52,480 bases of DNA, taken from the NCBI GenBank assembly GCA_934131695.1, contig CAKOZV010000007.1:1-52480 (forward strand). The letters are read 5' to 3'. Source of the DNA: an uncultured Bacilli bacterium (GTDB lineage: Bacteria > Bacillota_I > Bacilli_A > RF39 > UBA660). This document shows, one piece after another, positions 44,491 through 52,108 of the stretch. The position numbers and the translations under genes were made by a program. Numbering within the stretch: position 1 is the first letter of the stretch; every line of letters begins with the position of its first letter. The notes under the pieces were generated by a model. It did no database searches and had not been told where the DNA came from. It saw nothing but the letters and a program-made list of their open reading frames with translations.

Positions 44491-44562
44491 AGTTCATCAC
44501 CAACATAAGTTTAACAAATTTATCACAAGTTGTCATCATTAACAATTAATTTCACTTAAAAA

Positions 44563-44584
44563 ACACATAGAAATCTTTCTATGC
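44563..44584 (-). terminator. Terminator after the VanZ-like gene
   Basis: GCATAGAAA-ga-TTTCTATGTG followed by TTTTTTAA on the minus strand, immediately after the stop. It separates the VanZ-like gene from ybeY. Confidence 0.85.
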
Positions 44585-44585
44585 A

Positions 44586-45188
44586 TTAAAGTATTATCTT
44601 GATAAATCCAATTAATAATAGAATTGCTATTATATTTAGCATCCATTCTTTAGATAGTAATGGTTTATAAAACTCTCTTGCTTTTAAGAACAAGATATAG
44701 ATGTAAAAGCCAATCATTCCTCCTACTGTATTTAACATTATATCATCTATATCAAATACTCTACCTATCATTAACTGAGTTGTTTCTATTGAAACCGAAG
44801 CGATTAAGGTAAGAACTAGAATAGGAAGATATCTATTTTCTTTTAATATATAACTGCAAAAGAAACCATAAGGAATAAACATAACTACATTACCTAAAAC
44901 ATTTTTAATAAACAATCTACTACCAAGTGAGTATCTAAATATCTCTTTAAACGGTATTAAATTATTTCCTGTAACTGATGTAGTATCTTGAAAGGTAACT
45001 ACTTGAAAGAGACAAAGAATGTAAATCATAAAGAACAGTGCTAAAACCTCTTTATACAAGACTATCTTTCTTTTATTCCTAATAATATCAGCAACTCTTA
45101 ATGATACAGCAATTATTACTGATAAAATAACCATTGGTAAGCTAAATTCTAAGACATTTTCAATAGAATTTCCAAGACTATTTAACAT
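44586..45188 (-). CDS. VanZ-like membrane protein
   Basis: 200 residues with five predicted spans. It has NLIPFKEI, then NVLGNVVMFIPYGFF, then IETTQLMIGRVFDIDDIMLNTVGG: the VanZ pattern of N-x-x-G-N-x-x-x-F-x-P-x-G and D-x-x-D-x-x-x-N-x-x-G. Family roles range from low-level glycopeptide resistance to wall lipid handling; none is shown here. It takes the place of phoH between yqfD and ybeY. Confidence 0.85.
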   Translation of the reverse strand: MLNSLGNSIENVLEFSLPMVILSVIIAVSLRVADIIRNKRKIVLYKEVLALFFMIYILCLFQVVTFQDTTSVTGNNLIPFKEIFRYSLGSRLFIKNVLGNVVMFIPYGFFCSYILKENRYLPILVLTLIASVSIETTQLMIGRVFDIDDIMLNTVGGMIGFYIYILFLKAREFYKPLLSKEWMLNIIAILLLIGFIKIIL

Positions 45189-45198
45189 AACAAGTACC

Positions 45199-46365
45199 TC
45201 ATTCTTTCTGATTTTCTAAAGTAATATCAATATTTTCTAGTGATTCATAACTAGTTATATCTTCTTCTACTTTGAAAAACAATTCTACTTCTATTCTATC
45301 AGCACTTGTCTTTTTTTTCAAAACATTTATTGCTAATATTTTAATATCATTACCAATTCTTTGTTTTAATTTATCAGTAGCTAATTTTTTTATCTTTTTT
45401 AAGTCTTTATCTTCTTGATAGGCAACCTGTTTTAGTTTAATTTCTTCTTTTTTAGTAAAACTAATTCTAAAAGGAACAAGAGGACTATTATATAGGATAG
45501 TTTCTTTAGAAATACTATTATTATATTTAAATAATTCTGATATAAAGATGTTCTTATCAAGAAATATAATTTCTAAAGTATTCTTTTTATTGCCAGTCTT
45601 AATTTCCTCTTGATAGATGGTAGGAAGATTAAGATTTACTTGATACCAAACCTCAGCATATACTTTTCCTCTTGCTGCTACTTTAGTTTTAATCTCTTCT
45701 TTATTTTTAATAAGTCCACTAATTAAGGTATCACCTTTATCTACTACATCATTCTTCTTAGTAGTAACTTCTCCATAATCAGCTTCTATTCTAGTAATTC
45801 TTCCTTTCTTTTTAGCCACTATACTTCTAGGCTTTAACTCTTCTTCCTTAGGATTATTTATTCTTCTAATTACTTTAATTTGATACATAGTACCAATCTC
45901 TTCTATCTCTAACCATTCTAAGTAGTCCTTTTCTTTCTCTAGTATTTTTTCTCTTATCGCTTCTTTTCTTTTATAAGAGACTTTAAATCTAAATCTTGTG
46001 ATACCATTTTCCCTTAAATCAGTAAGAATCATATCTTTTATCTCTTTATCAGTTTCCACTACTCTAACAGAAAAGATAATATTGGTTAGCAAAAGAATTA
46101 CTAGAAAAGCAAAGATAATAGAATAAAGAAATATCTTTTTAGTCTTATATAAATGAATTAAGTAAGCTTTTCCTGTCCTTTTTAGAATAGTTATTTCATA
46201 AGTGGGTGCTAGTTTTTTTATCTTTTGAAAATACTCTTCTTCTATTTCTAAAATTAAGTAGTCTTTTGTCTCCTTCTTTTTAATAAAAGGAATCTTTAAA
46301 ATAATTAAAAGTGATAGGAGTGAACTTGGACGACGACCTTCTATTTTAATTACATAATGGCTCAT
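45199..46365 (-). CDS. yqfD: YqfD-family membrane protein
   Basis: 388 residues with one strong membrane span (about 80-101, IFAFLVILLLTNIIF). The large extracytosolic part begins LRENGITRFRFKVSYKRKEA, the YqfD pattern. In spore formers YqfD supports engulfment-stage sporulation. It overlaps yqfC by one base. Whether this organism sporulates cannot be judged from the window. Confidence 0.88.
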   Translation of the reverse strand: MSHYVIKIEGRRPSSLLSLLIILKIPFIKKKETKDYLILEIEEEYFQKIKKLAPTYEITILKRTGKAYLIHLYKTKKIFLYSIIFAFLVILLLTNIIFSVRVVETDKEIKDMILTDLRENGITRFRFKVSYKRKEAIREKILEKEKDYLEWLEIEEIGTMYQIKVIRRINNPKEEELKPRSIVAKKKGRITRIEADYGEVTTKKNDVVDKGDTLISGLIKNKEEIKTKVAARGKVYAEVWYQVNLNLPTIYQEEIKTGNKKNTLEIIFLDKNIFISELFKYNNSISKETILYNSPLVPFRISFTKKEEIKLKQVAYQEDKDLKKIKKLATDKLKQRIGNDIKILAINVLKKKTSADRIEVELFFKVEEDITSYESLENIDITLENQKE

Positions 46366-46604
46366 TATTCTAACTCTACTTTAGTTAAATTTCCCTGAAT
46401 TAAAAGTTCATCGTCAAGCATCTTTATTAAAGATAATTTATTACCAGTTAAAGTTATTTTTTTATTTTGGGCTACAAAAGAAACTCTAGTATCTGAAAGT
46501 GAGAGTATCTTTTCATAATTGGCAATATAAACATGATCAATAAAAATATCGAAATGAAATTCATTATCTTCAATATAATTTTTTATCCTATTATATCCTA
46601 TCAT
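46365..46604 (-). CDS. yqfC: YqfC/YabP-family small protein
   Basis: 79 residues with the YabP/YqfC beta pattern: FIDHVYIANYEKILSLSDT, ITLTGNKLSLIKML, and LLIQGNLTKVEL. It is coupled to yqfD as in Bacillus. Related to a sporulation protein family. Confidence 0.85.
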   Translation of the reverse strand: MIGYNRIKNYIEDNEFHFDIFIDHVYIANYEKILSLSDTRVSFVAQNKKITLTGNKLSLIKMLDDELLIQGNLTKVELE

Positions 46605-46621
46605 TTTTCCACCTATATAAA

Positions 46622-46660
46622 TTTATGTTAGAAAAAAAAATAAAGACCATTAATTAGTCT
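46622..46660 (-). terminator. Terminator overlapping the rpsU stop
   Basis: AGAGAC-taattaat-GGTCTTT with a T-rich tail (ATTTTTTTTTT) on the minus strand. The stem begins in the last codons of the S21 gene. Confidence 0.55.
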
Positions 46661-46872
46661 CTATTTCCTCTAGATTGTCTGCGTTCATTCTTGCGAGCAT
46701 TCTTTTTAGCTTCTTCTCTTGCTTTTCTTCTTCTAACCCCTGGTTTATCATAAGCATCGTGTTTCTTTGCTTCTGAAGGGACACCACTACGAGCAAGCTT
46801 TTGCTTGTATTTTCTGATTTTAAAATCTAAGCTACTAGTTGTGTTATTTGACTTCTCTTTTGTTTGTGTCAT
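46654..46872 (-). CDS. rpsU: Ribosomal protein S21
   Basis: 72 residues. The core SLDFKIRKYKQKLARSGV and SEAKKHDAYDKPGVRRR match S21, with an extended polar N-terminus and a basic tail. GGAGGG lies 9 bp before the ATG. It carries its own promoter at 46908-46937. Confidence 0.9.
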   Translation of the reverse strand: MTQTKEKSNNTTSSLDFKIRKYKQKLARSGVPSEAKKHDAYDKPGVRRRKAREEAKKNARKNERRQSRGNRD

Positions 46873-46907
46873 TCGGCTATCCCTCCCTTCGTTTTTTTCT
46901 ACAACTG

Positions 46908-46937
46908 ATTATAACACTTGATAGGCATTTCTGACAA
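46908..46937 (-). promoter_or_regulatory. rpsU promoter
   Basis: TTGTCA (46932-46937) and TATAAT (46908-46913) on the minus strand, 18 bp apart, between the bacteriocin peptide genes and rpsU. Confidence 0.7.
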
Positions 46938-46963
46938 CTATAAATTTACATTTTTTTTACATT

Positions 46964-47080
46964 TTAACAATGTTTTATGATATTTCCACCAAAATAATAA
47001 CCGATAAGATAACAAAATATGATGAAAAAGATAATTAGAACTATTTTAATAACTTTACTAAGTTTTAATCTAAAGGACAT
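46964..47080 (-). CDS. Small membrane peptide, putative bacteriocin immunity
   Basis: 38 residues: a basic N-terminus MSFRLKLSKVIK, one hydrophobic helix (about 13-29), and a short end GGNIIKHC. GTGAGG stands 7 bp before the ATG. It overlaps the second GG-leader precursor gene by 16 bp in another frame, the usual place for a dedicated immunity peptide. Immunity function is inferred from position and shape only. Confidence 0.65.
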   Translation of the reverse strand: MSFRLKLSKVIKIVLIIFFIIFCYLIGYYFGGNIIKHC

Positions 47081-47238
47081 ATTTTATCCTCACTGATTCT
47101 TCTAATTGATGAACCTAAACTTTTTCCTGAATCAACTAATATGCTTATTAACTTATTTAACTGATTTAATATTGTACCACTTAAAGTGGTAGCTCCCCCT
47201 ACTATTAATAGTAAGTCTTTGTCATTTATTTTTTTCAT
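47065..47238 (-). CDS. Double-glycine leader peptide 2, bacteriocin-like precursor
   Basis: 57 residues. The leader MKKINDKDLLLIVGG has the hydrophobic spacing and Gly-Gly ending recognised by C39 peptidases. The core is about 42 residues, starts ATTLSGTILNQLNKL, and is amphipathic, ending KICPLD. The ATG overlaps the stop of peptide 1 (TAATG). The pair with peptide 1 suggests a two-component class IIb bacteriocin. No disulphide pair is possible in the core (one Cys). Confidence 0.8.
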   Translation of the reverse strand: MKKINDKDLLLIVGGATTLSGTILNQLNKLISILVDSGKSLGSSIRRISEDKICPLD

Positions 47239-47384
47239 TAATTATTCACCTCACAGCCCTTTGGATTAGTATAACCTTCAACTACTCCGACTAGAAAAGC
47301 TACTATAGCAGTAATTCCTACAAAAGCCCAAACTGAAAAACCACCTTTTATTCTTTTTAATTTTTCATCTTCTATTTTTTGCAT
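47238..47384 (-). CDS. Double-glycine leader peptide 1, bacteriocin-like precursor
   Basis: 48 residues. The leader MQKIEDEKLKRIKGG is followed by a 33-residue hydrophobic core beginning FSVWAFVGITAIVAF and ending GVVEGYTNPKGCEVNN. GGAGG is 5 bp before the ATG at 47384; another ATG lies one codon earlier. The core has a Gly-rich helix and a hydrophilic tail with one Cys, common in class II bacteriocins. It directly follows the accessory gene of the C39 exporter, its likely processing and export enzyme. Confidence 0.85.
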   Translation of the reverse strand: MQKIEDEKLKRIKGGFSVWAFVGITAIVAFLVGVVEGYTNPKGCEVNN

Positions 47385-47761
47385 CATAACCTCCAACTCT
47401 TTATTAATACTTTTAATAATGATATTTTTTTAATAGGTATATAAATATTACCTACTTTATTTTTAGAAAGTTTCTTATTAGTTGATAATATTAGGTAAAC
47501 TAAATCATCTTTTTCTATGTTTTCTATTATTTTATAGATATACTTTCTACCCTGATAGTAAAAAAATTTATTCTTTGTAATATTATCTAGTTGTTTCTTA
47601 GAAATAACAGTTTCTATTTCTTTATTATTTATGTTACAAGTGATTGCCTGATAATCAAAAATAGTTACCTTTTTCAAGAATAATATAGCAAATATTATTA
47701 TAATAAAGAAAATTATTGTTCCAATAGTTAATAAATTATTTTTCTTCATAAATTGTTCCAT
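47384..47761 (-). CDS. Membrane-anchored accessory protein of the bacteriocin exporter
   Basis: 125 residues (121 if started at the second Met, 47749). One N-terminal membrane span (about 9-29) precedes a beta-rich extracellular domain with YYQGRKYIYKII and GNIYIPIKKISLLKVLIKSW. It resembles a reduced HlyD/MesE-type secretion accessory protein, ending in the usual strand plus tail. It overlaps the exporter by 26 bp and peptide 1 by one base. An immunity role is the alternative. Confidence 0.65.
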   Translation of the reverse strand: MEQFMKKNNLLTIGTIIFFIIIIFAILFLKKVTIFDYQAITCNINNKEIETVISKKQLDNITKNKFFYYQGRKYIYKIIENIEKDDLVYLILSTNKKLSKNKVGNIYIPIKKISLLKVLIKSWRL

Positions 47762-49823
47762 CCTTTAATACGTATTTCCTAGCAAATAAATCTTTGTTTT
47801 CTAAGCGATGGGAAATATATAAAATTGTTGCATCTTTATAATTATTAAATATGTTTATTAATAGTTGTCTTTCACTTTTTATATCCATATTACTAAAGCA
47901 TTCATCAAATAGATAAATTTTACTATTCCGATAAAGAGCTCTAGCACATGCTATTCGCATTTTTTCACCAGTACTAAGACTATTTAACTCCATTTCGTTT
48001 ATAGTATGGATATTTCTATCTTTACTAGCTAATATATTATTAAGACCAGTCACTTTTAAAATTTTATTAATACTATTCATATTTACTTTTCTTCCCATAG
48101 TTATATTTTCTAAAAGTGATTTATTTTCTATTGATATATTACTGGTTACATAGGAAATATCATTTCTTAAATCTGCTAAGTTATAATGAGTAATATCCAC
48201 ATTATTAATTTTTATCATGCTAAACTCTGGTTCTAAATATCGGCCTAATAATTTAAATAAAGTACTCTTTCCACTACCAGACTTTCCATAGAAAAAGATA
48301 TGTGATTTAAATGGAATAGTTAGATTTATATTTTTAAGTAGCTGCTTTAAGCCATAAGAAAATGATAGATTATTAACAGTAATATTTAGTTCTTTTTCAT
48401 ATATATTAGGTGAATAATTTAATAATAGTTCTCTTTTAAGAAGAAAGAAGTCATCTAACCTGTCAACTGTTTCTTTATATTCTTTTTTTGCTAATAATTG
48501 AACTATTAAAGTTTCTTCATTTTTCAAGGTTACTCCTATAAGGCTCTCTAAGAATATAAAGGTAGAAAGATTATTTATTTTTTTAGTACTGATTAATAAA
48601 ACAGATAAAAGAAAAAACAAGGAAAAGTAATTAATATTTTCTATTAATAAAAATAAGTTTTTAGTCTTTTCTTTATACTTTTCTAAAGAACTAGTAGTTA
48701 TAAAGTAATTAGTCATACTATTATTTAGTTCCTTTGATTTGCTCTTTTCATAGTGATATCCTTTTATCATTTCAAAAAAATGATAAGTGCTTGATACTAA
48801 TGAGTTAAATTTATCTCGTTGATAATAATAGTTTTGTAAGTGCTTACCAAGACCTTTCTTTTGAAAGACAACTAGTAATAGAAAAAATATATTACTAATT
48901 AATAAGAAGAGAAAAACTCTTAAAGATACTTTTAAGAAAATTAAATATAAAGCAAGTAGCAGTGGTAATACTCGTAAAACAACTAACTTTTCATCAATAA
49001 AAAATTCACTTATAAATTGAACATCTTGAAATATAGAAAGTACTTTCTCATTTTCTGTTCGTTTTAAATTAGTTATAGGAAGCGATAGAAATTTATTTAT
49101 TACTTTATTTGACAATGTTTTAGAAATAGATAATTTTAATGCTAATTGATAATTAAATAATAAATAATCCGCAATTATTTTAAGAAAGGAGATTAAGACA
49201 AAAGGAATCATTAAAGTATACATGTTTTGTAAGTTTTCTGGTATTAGTGCATAGTTTAGAAATATTTTTAATTGAAAAAAAGTAGCTAGTTCTAATATAA
49301 GACTAATTAAGGAAATAGTTAGAAGGGAAGCAAAATAACCTTTCTTAGTCTTTGCTTGAGCTTTTAAGATATTTGTTACTACTTTATATTTTTCTATTTT
49401 CTTTAAGAAAGCAGTTGGCTTAACAAAAATATAATAGTTAGTACTTCTACTAATAAATTCTTCACTAGTTAAGCTATATTTTCCTTTAGCCGGATCCATT
49501 ATATATAACTTATTAGCACTAATTTTGTAGATTACTACATAATGGTACTTATTTGCATTTTTATCTATTGTTAAATGAGCGATGCAAGGAAGAATATAGT
49601 TGTTTTCTAAGTCTATCTTTCCTTCTAATGCCTCGCAATTAAATCCTAAGGATTCAAATACATTTTTAAGGCCAAATAAAGTTACACCTGTTCCATCATA
49701 TAAAGATGTATCTTTTAAATATTCACTTGTTGGATAAATATTATAATAAGATAATACACATTTAAGACAAGCTATACCACAGTCAGATTGACTCTCCTGC
49801 TTTATAAATAATATTTTTTTTAT
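47736..49823 (-). CDS. C39-peptidase bacteriocin ABC exporter
   Basis: About 695 residues. The N-terminal C39 domain has Gln9 and Cys15 in KQESQSDCGIACLK, His in NKYHYVVIY and Asp in MDPAKGKY. Five or six spans follow, then the ATPase with Walker A GKSGSGKST, signature SLSTGEKMR, Walker B IYLFDEC and the H-loop YISHRL. It should cut Gly-Gly leaders and export the mature peptides. The in-frame TTG at 49853 has no ribosome site; GGAGGT stands 6 bp before ATA at 49823, which reads (M)KKILFIKQE, so an ATA start is likely. Confidence 0.92.
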   Translation of the reverse strand: MKKILFIKQESQSDCGIACLKCVLSYYNIYPTSEYLKDTSLYDGTGVTLFGLKNVFESLGFNCEALEGKIDLENNYILPCIAHLTIDKNANKYHYVVIYKISANKLYIMDPAKGKYSLTSEEFISRSTNYYIFVKPTAFLKKIEKYKVVTNILKAQAKTKKGYFASLLTISLISLILELATFFQLKIFLNYALIPENLQNMYTLMIPFVLISFLKIIADYLLFNYQLALKLSISKTLSNKVINKFLSLPITNLKRTENEKVLSIFQDVQFISEFFIDEKLVVLRVLPLLLALYLIFLKVSLRVFLFLLISNIFFLLLVVFQKKGLGKHLQNYYYQRDKFNSLVSSTYHFFEMIKGYHYEKSKSKELNNSMTNYFITTSSLEKYKEKTKNLFLLIENINYFSLFFLLSVLLISTKKINNLSTFIFLESLIGVTLKNEETLIVQLLAKKEYKETVDRLDDFFLLKRELLLNYSPNIYEKELNITVNNLSFSYGLKQLLKNINLTIPFKSHIFFYGKSGSGKSTLFKLLGRYLEPEFSMIKINNVDITHYNLADLRNDISYVTSNISIENKSLLENITMGRKVNMNSINKILKVTGLNNILASKDRNIHTINEMELNSLSTGEKMRIACARALYRNSKIYLFDECFSNMDIKSERQLLINIFNNYKDATILYISHRLENKDLFARKYVLKDGTIYEEK

Positions 49824-49952
49824 TCTATCACCTCCTACAATTATGATAAACAATTAACTTATTTTTTTCCCCCTCTAAGAATAATATCAGTTATTTTGAC
49901 AAAAACACCAGTTTTTTCCAATCTATACTAAAATATTAACAAGGTGGTAGAG

Positions 49953-50417
49953 ATGCATTATCAGAGAATTAGAGATTTAAGAGAAGATAATGATTTAACA
50001 CAAAGAGAATTAGCTACTAAATTAGGTGTAAAGCGTTCTACTTATGCCATGTGGGAATTAGGTGACACTAACTTTCCAATCGAAAAGTTAGCTATAGTTG
50101 CAGAAATATATAAAACAAATATTGAATACTTATTAGGATTAAGTTATGATAAAAGTCCTATGACATATGAAAAAGATATTGATTATAATTTCATTGCAAG
50201 TAATCTAAGGAAATCAAGACTACGTCTAAGGAAAACGCAAAAAGAATTTGCTAATACTTTAGGTGTATATCAATCAAGTTACTCTTATTATGAAGATGGG
50301 CAAATAAGAATACCAACTGATAAACTTATTAAGTTAGCAACTACTTATCATATTTCGATAAATAAACTTTGCGGTGGGACTATTAAAAAGAAAGATCTTC
50401 ATTATCTTTTCCAATAA
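49953..50417 (+). CDS. Double-HTH XRE-family regulator
   Basis: About 154 residues from the ATG at 49953 (AGGTGG upstream). Two complete HTH_3 units are seen: LREDNDLTQRELATKLGVKR and SRLRLRKTQKEFANTLGVYQ, separated by a short linker. It is transcribed away from the bacteriocin exporter across a 130-bp gap, so it probably controls that locus. A second copy of the HTH within one chain is less usual than the single form. Confidence 0.88.
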   Translation: MHYQRIRDLREDNDLTQRELATKLGVKRSTYAMWELGDTNFPIEKLAIVAEIYKTNIEYLLGLSYDKSPMTYEKDIDYNFIASNLRKSRLRLRKTQKEFANTLGVYQSSYSYYEDGQIRIPTDKLIKLATTYHISINKLCGGTIKKKDLHYLFQ

Positions 50418-50450
50418 TCTCTAGAAATTTAATTTTTTTTCAAATAAATA

Positions 50451-50478
50451 TTGACATTGTAAAATATTTCTGTATAAT
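50451..50478 (+). promoter_or_regulatory. tRNA-Gly promoter
   Basis: TTGACA (50451-50456) and TATAAT (50473-50478), 16-bp spacing, 42 bp before the tRNA. Confidence 0.85.
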
Positions 50479-50519
50479 TAATATTGTCTTCTGAAAAAAA
50501 GGAAGGCGGTACTTATCTT

Positions 50520-50593
50520 GCGGATGTAGTTTAATGGCAGAACCTTAGCCTTCCAAGCTAACTACGGGAGTTCGATTCTCCTCATCCGCTCCA
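50520..50593 (+). tRNA. tRNA-Gly (anticodon UCC)
   Basis: Acceptor GCGGATG pairs with CATCCGC; the D arm GTTTAATGGCAGAAC is short. The anticodon arm is TTAGC-CTTCCAA-GCTAA with anticodon TCC at 50552-50554. The T arm is GGGAG-TTCGATT-CTCCT, the discriminator T, and CCA is encoded (50591-50593). Confidence 0.95.
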
Positions 50594-50604
50594 TTTAAAA
50601 TAAC

Positions 50605-50633
50605 AACTGATTCAGTAATGAATTGGTTTTTTT
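50605..50633 (+). terminator. tRNA-Gly terminator
   Basis: AACTGATTCA-gtaa-TGAATTGGTT (with G-U pairs) followed by T7. The second copy at 52126-52154 keeps it. Confidence 0.8.
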
Positions 50634-50642
50634 GTGTTTAAC

Positions 50643-50663
50643 CTCCCGTAGTTAGCTTGGAAG
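50643..50663 (+). other. 21-nt perfect complement of the tRNA-Gly anticodon to T-stem region
   Basis: The plus-strand segment beginning CTCCCGTAGTTAGCTT is the exact reverse complement of 50550-50570, which covers the anticodon loop, the 3' anticodon stem, the variable loop and the first T-stem bases. The second copy (52164-52184) has one mismatch. Confidence 0.9.
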
Positions 50664-50795
50664 TTCACTGATAATCAGTTATATAATAATGACGTTAGTA
50701 TAAATTTATCTAGAAGTATTTTCTATATTATCTAATACATTTTTATTTACACAAATTTATTTATAGACTCATTTTGATAAAAGATATCCCAAAAG

Positions 50796-50840
50796 AAAAA
50801 GACAATTCTAGGTCTATGTGACTTAGAGTTGTCTTTTTTA
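50796..50840. terminator. Bidirectional terminator at the repeat end
   Basis: AAAGACAATTCTA (50798-50810) pairs with TAGAGTTGTCTTT (50824-50836), with A and T tracts on both sides. It ends the minus-strand 84-residue gene; the twin is at 52319-52360. Confidence 0.8.
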
Positions 50841-51092
50841 TTTATTAATAGAAAAAATTGTAATTAGTTCTTTTTGAATATTATATATATCTTCATAAAG
50901 AAAATCTAACATTTCTGATTCTGATATATTACTATTACTAGTATAGTCTTTTACAGATAAAACACTGGGTATTTTTAAAGATTCTTCTTTTAATTTTATC
51001 AATTCAGAAATAATAATTAATTCATTACTTATTTGATTTCTTTTCTCATCTATTGATAAGTTTGAAAATGCTTTTTTAAATTCTTCTGTCAT
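50838..51092 (-). CDS. Small hypothetical protein in the repeat-flanked cassette
   Basis: 84 residues, acidic and largely helical (KRNQISNELIIISELIKLKE; EDIYNIQKELITIFS). No known motif. Its ATG overlaps the stop of the preceding gene (TAATG), so it was translated with it. No export signal. Confidence 0.65.
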   Translation of the reverse strand: MTEEFKKAFSNLSIDEKRNQISNELIIISELIKLKEESLKIPSVLSVKDYTSNSNISESEMLDFLYEDIYNIQKELITIFSINK

Positions 51093-51961
51093 TATCTGCT
51101 CATACCTCCAATAGAAGTATCTTGAGCTATTTCAGGAACCATTTGTTGCATATCTTGTGTGTTTTGATTAGTTTGTTTCATTGCATTAATTTGTTGCTCT
51201 CTTACAAAAGCATCTAATTGTCTTTGCTTATCCCTTTCTTCAGTAAAAACTCTTTTTGCTTCTTCATCGGTTTTTGTTTCACTAGTTTGTTGAATTTCAC
51301 TTTTTAATTGTTCTAATTTATCAAAATATGATGTATCATATGCTCCTGCATTTACTAACATATCTTTATCTTTCATTAATTCATCAACAACTTTTGGAAC
51401 TTGTTCCATAAATACTGGATGGTCTTGTCCAGTTAGTTCTTTATATCTTGCATTTAATTTGGCAGCTAACATTGGATCATTAAATGGATGATGTACAACA
51501 CCATCAATTAACACAGGTTGCCCATTATAATAGTTTAGTAATGAAGAAATATCATCTAAACTAGCTTCTTGTGGATTTAATAGAATTTCACTTGTTCTAT
51601 TTAAAATATGATTATGATTTTCTACAGTCATATTATCGTTTCTTAATTGTTCATAAACTGTAGGATTACCATTAACACTTAATCCTTGACCATCTTTTAT
51701 TTTTTCATCTAAGATTTACTGTTGTGCTTTTACAAACGTTGGATGATCTTGTCCGGTTAATTCTTTATATCTTGCATTTAAAGATGCTCCTTGTAATGCA
51801 TTTGGTCTAAAATGATATTGTATTCCATCAATTAAGACAGAGTCTTGATCATAATGATCTAAGATATCTTTAACATCTTCTAAACTAGCTTTTGACATAT
51901 CATGCTTTATTTCTTGAAATTTTTTATAAAAATCTATACTTTGTTCATTAGTGTTATTCAT
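51092..51961 (-). pseudogene. Two-repeat hypothetical protein interrupted by an in-frame TAA
   Basis: One continuous frame of 290 codons with a TAA at 51716-51718. The first part gives 81 residues, followed by 28 open codons with no good start, then an ATG at 51631 and 179 residues. Two homologous units occur: VLIDGIQYHF...LNARYKELTGQDHPTF and VLIDGVVHHP...LNARYKELTGQDHPVF. Their similarity continues past the stop (ILDEKIKDGQG aligned with VVDELMKDKDM), with TAA opposite a Lys codon (one change from AAA). The C-terminus is Gln/Met rich. Function unknown. Either half might still be expressed alone. Confidence 0.75.
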
Positions 51962-52108
51962 ATACTACCTCCACATATATTATAACATTTTATTAGAGCA
52001 AATTATTAATTTTGTTTACATTTTTTTCAATATTTGTAGTATTATATTTTTAGTGATTAGTTGTTTCTCAACTTTTGCTATTAGGAGTTTGGAATAGCCT
52101 GTGCTATT
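51962..52108. other. Gene-free segment with alternative hairpins before repeat copy 2
   Basis: No open frame of note. It contains AGTTG-tttct-CAACT, then three related segments GCTATT (52077-52082), AATAGC (52093-52098) and GCTATT (52103-52108). The middle one can pair with either neighbour. A weak promoter-like TTTACA/TATTAT (52015-52045, 19-bp spacing) and the downstream terminator would give a short RNA. Confidence 0.4.

Larger units (their letters stand above)
50588..50840. repeat. Direct repeat copy 1 (253 bp), starting at the tRNA 3' end
   Basis: Matches 52109-52361 at a constant offset of 1521 bp with about five substitutions and no gaps. It includes the tRNA 3' end (GCTCCA), the tRNA terminator, the 21-nt tRNA complement, an AT-rich middle with the palindrome ACTGATAATCAGT, and a bidirectional terminator. 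No gene lies in it. Confidence 0.95.
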
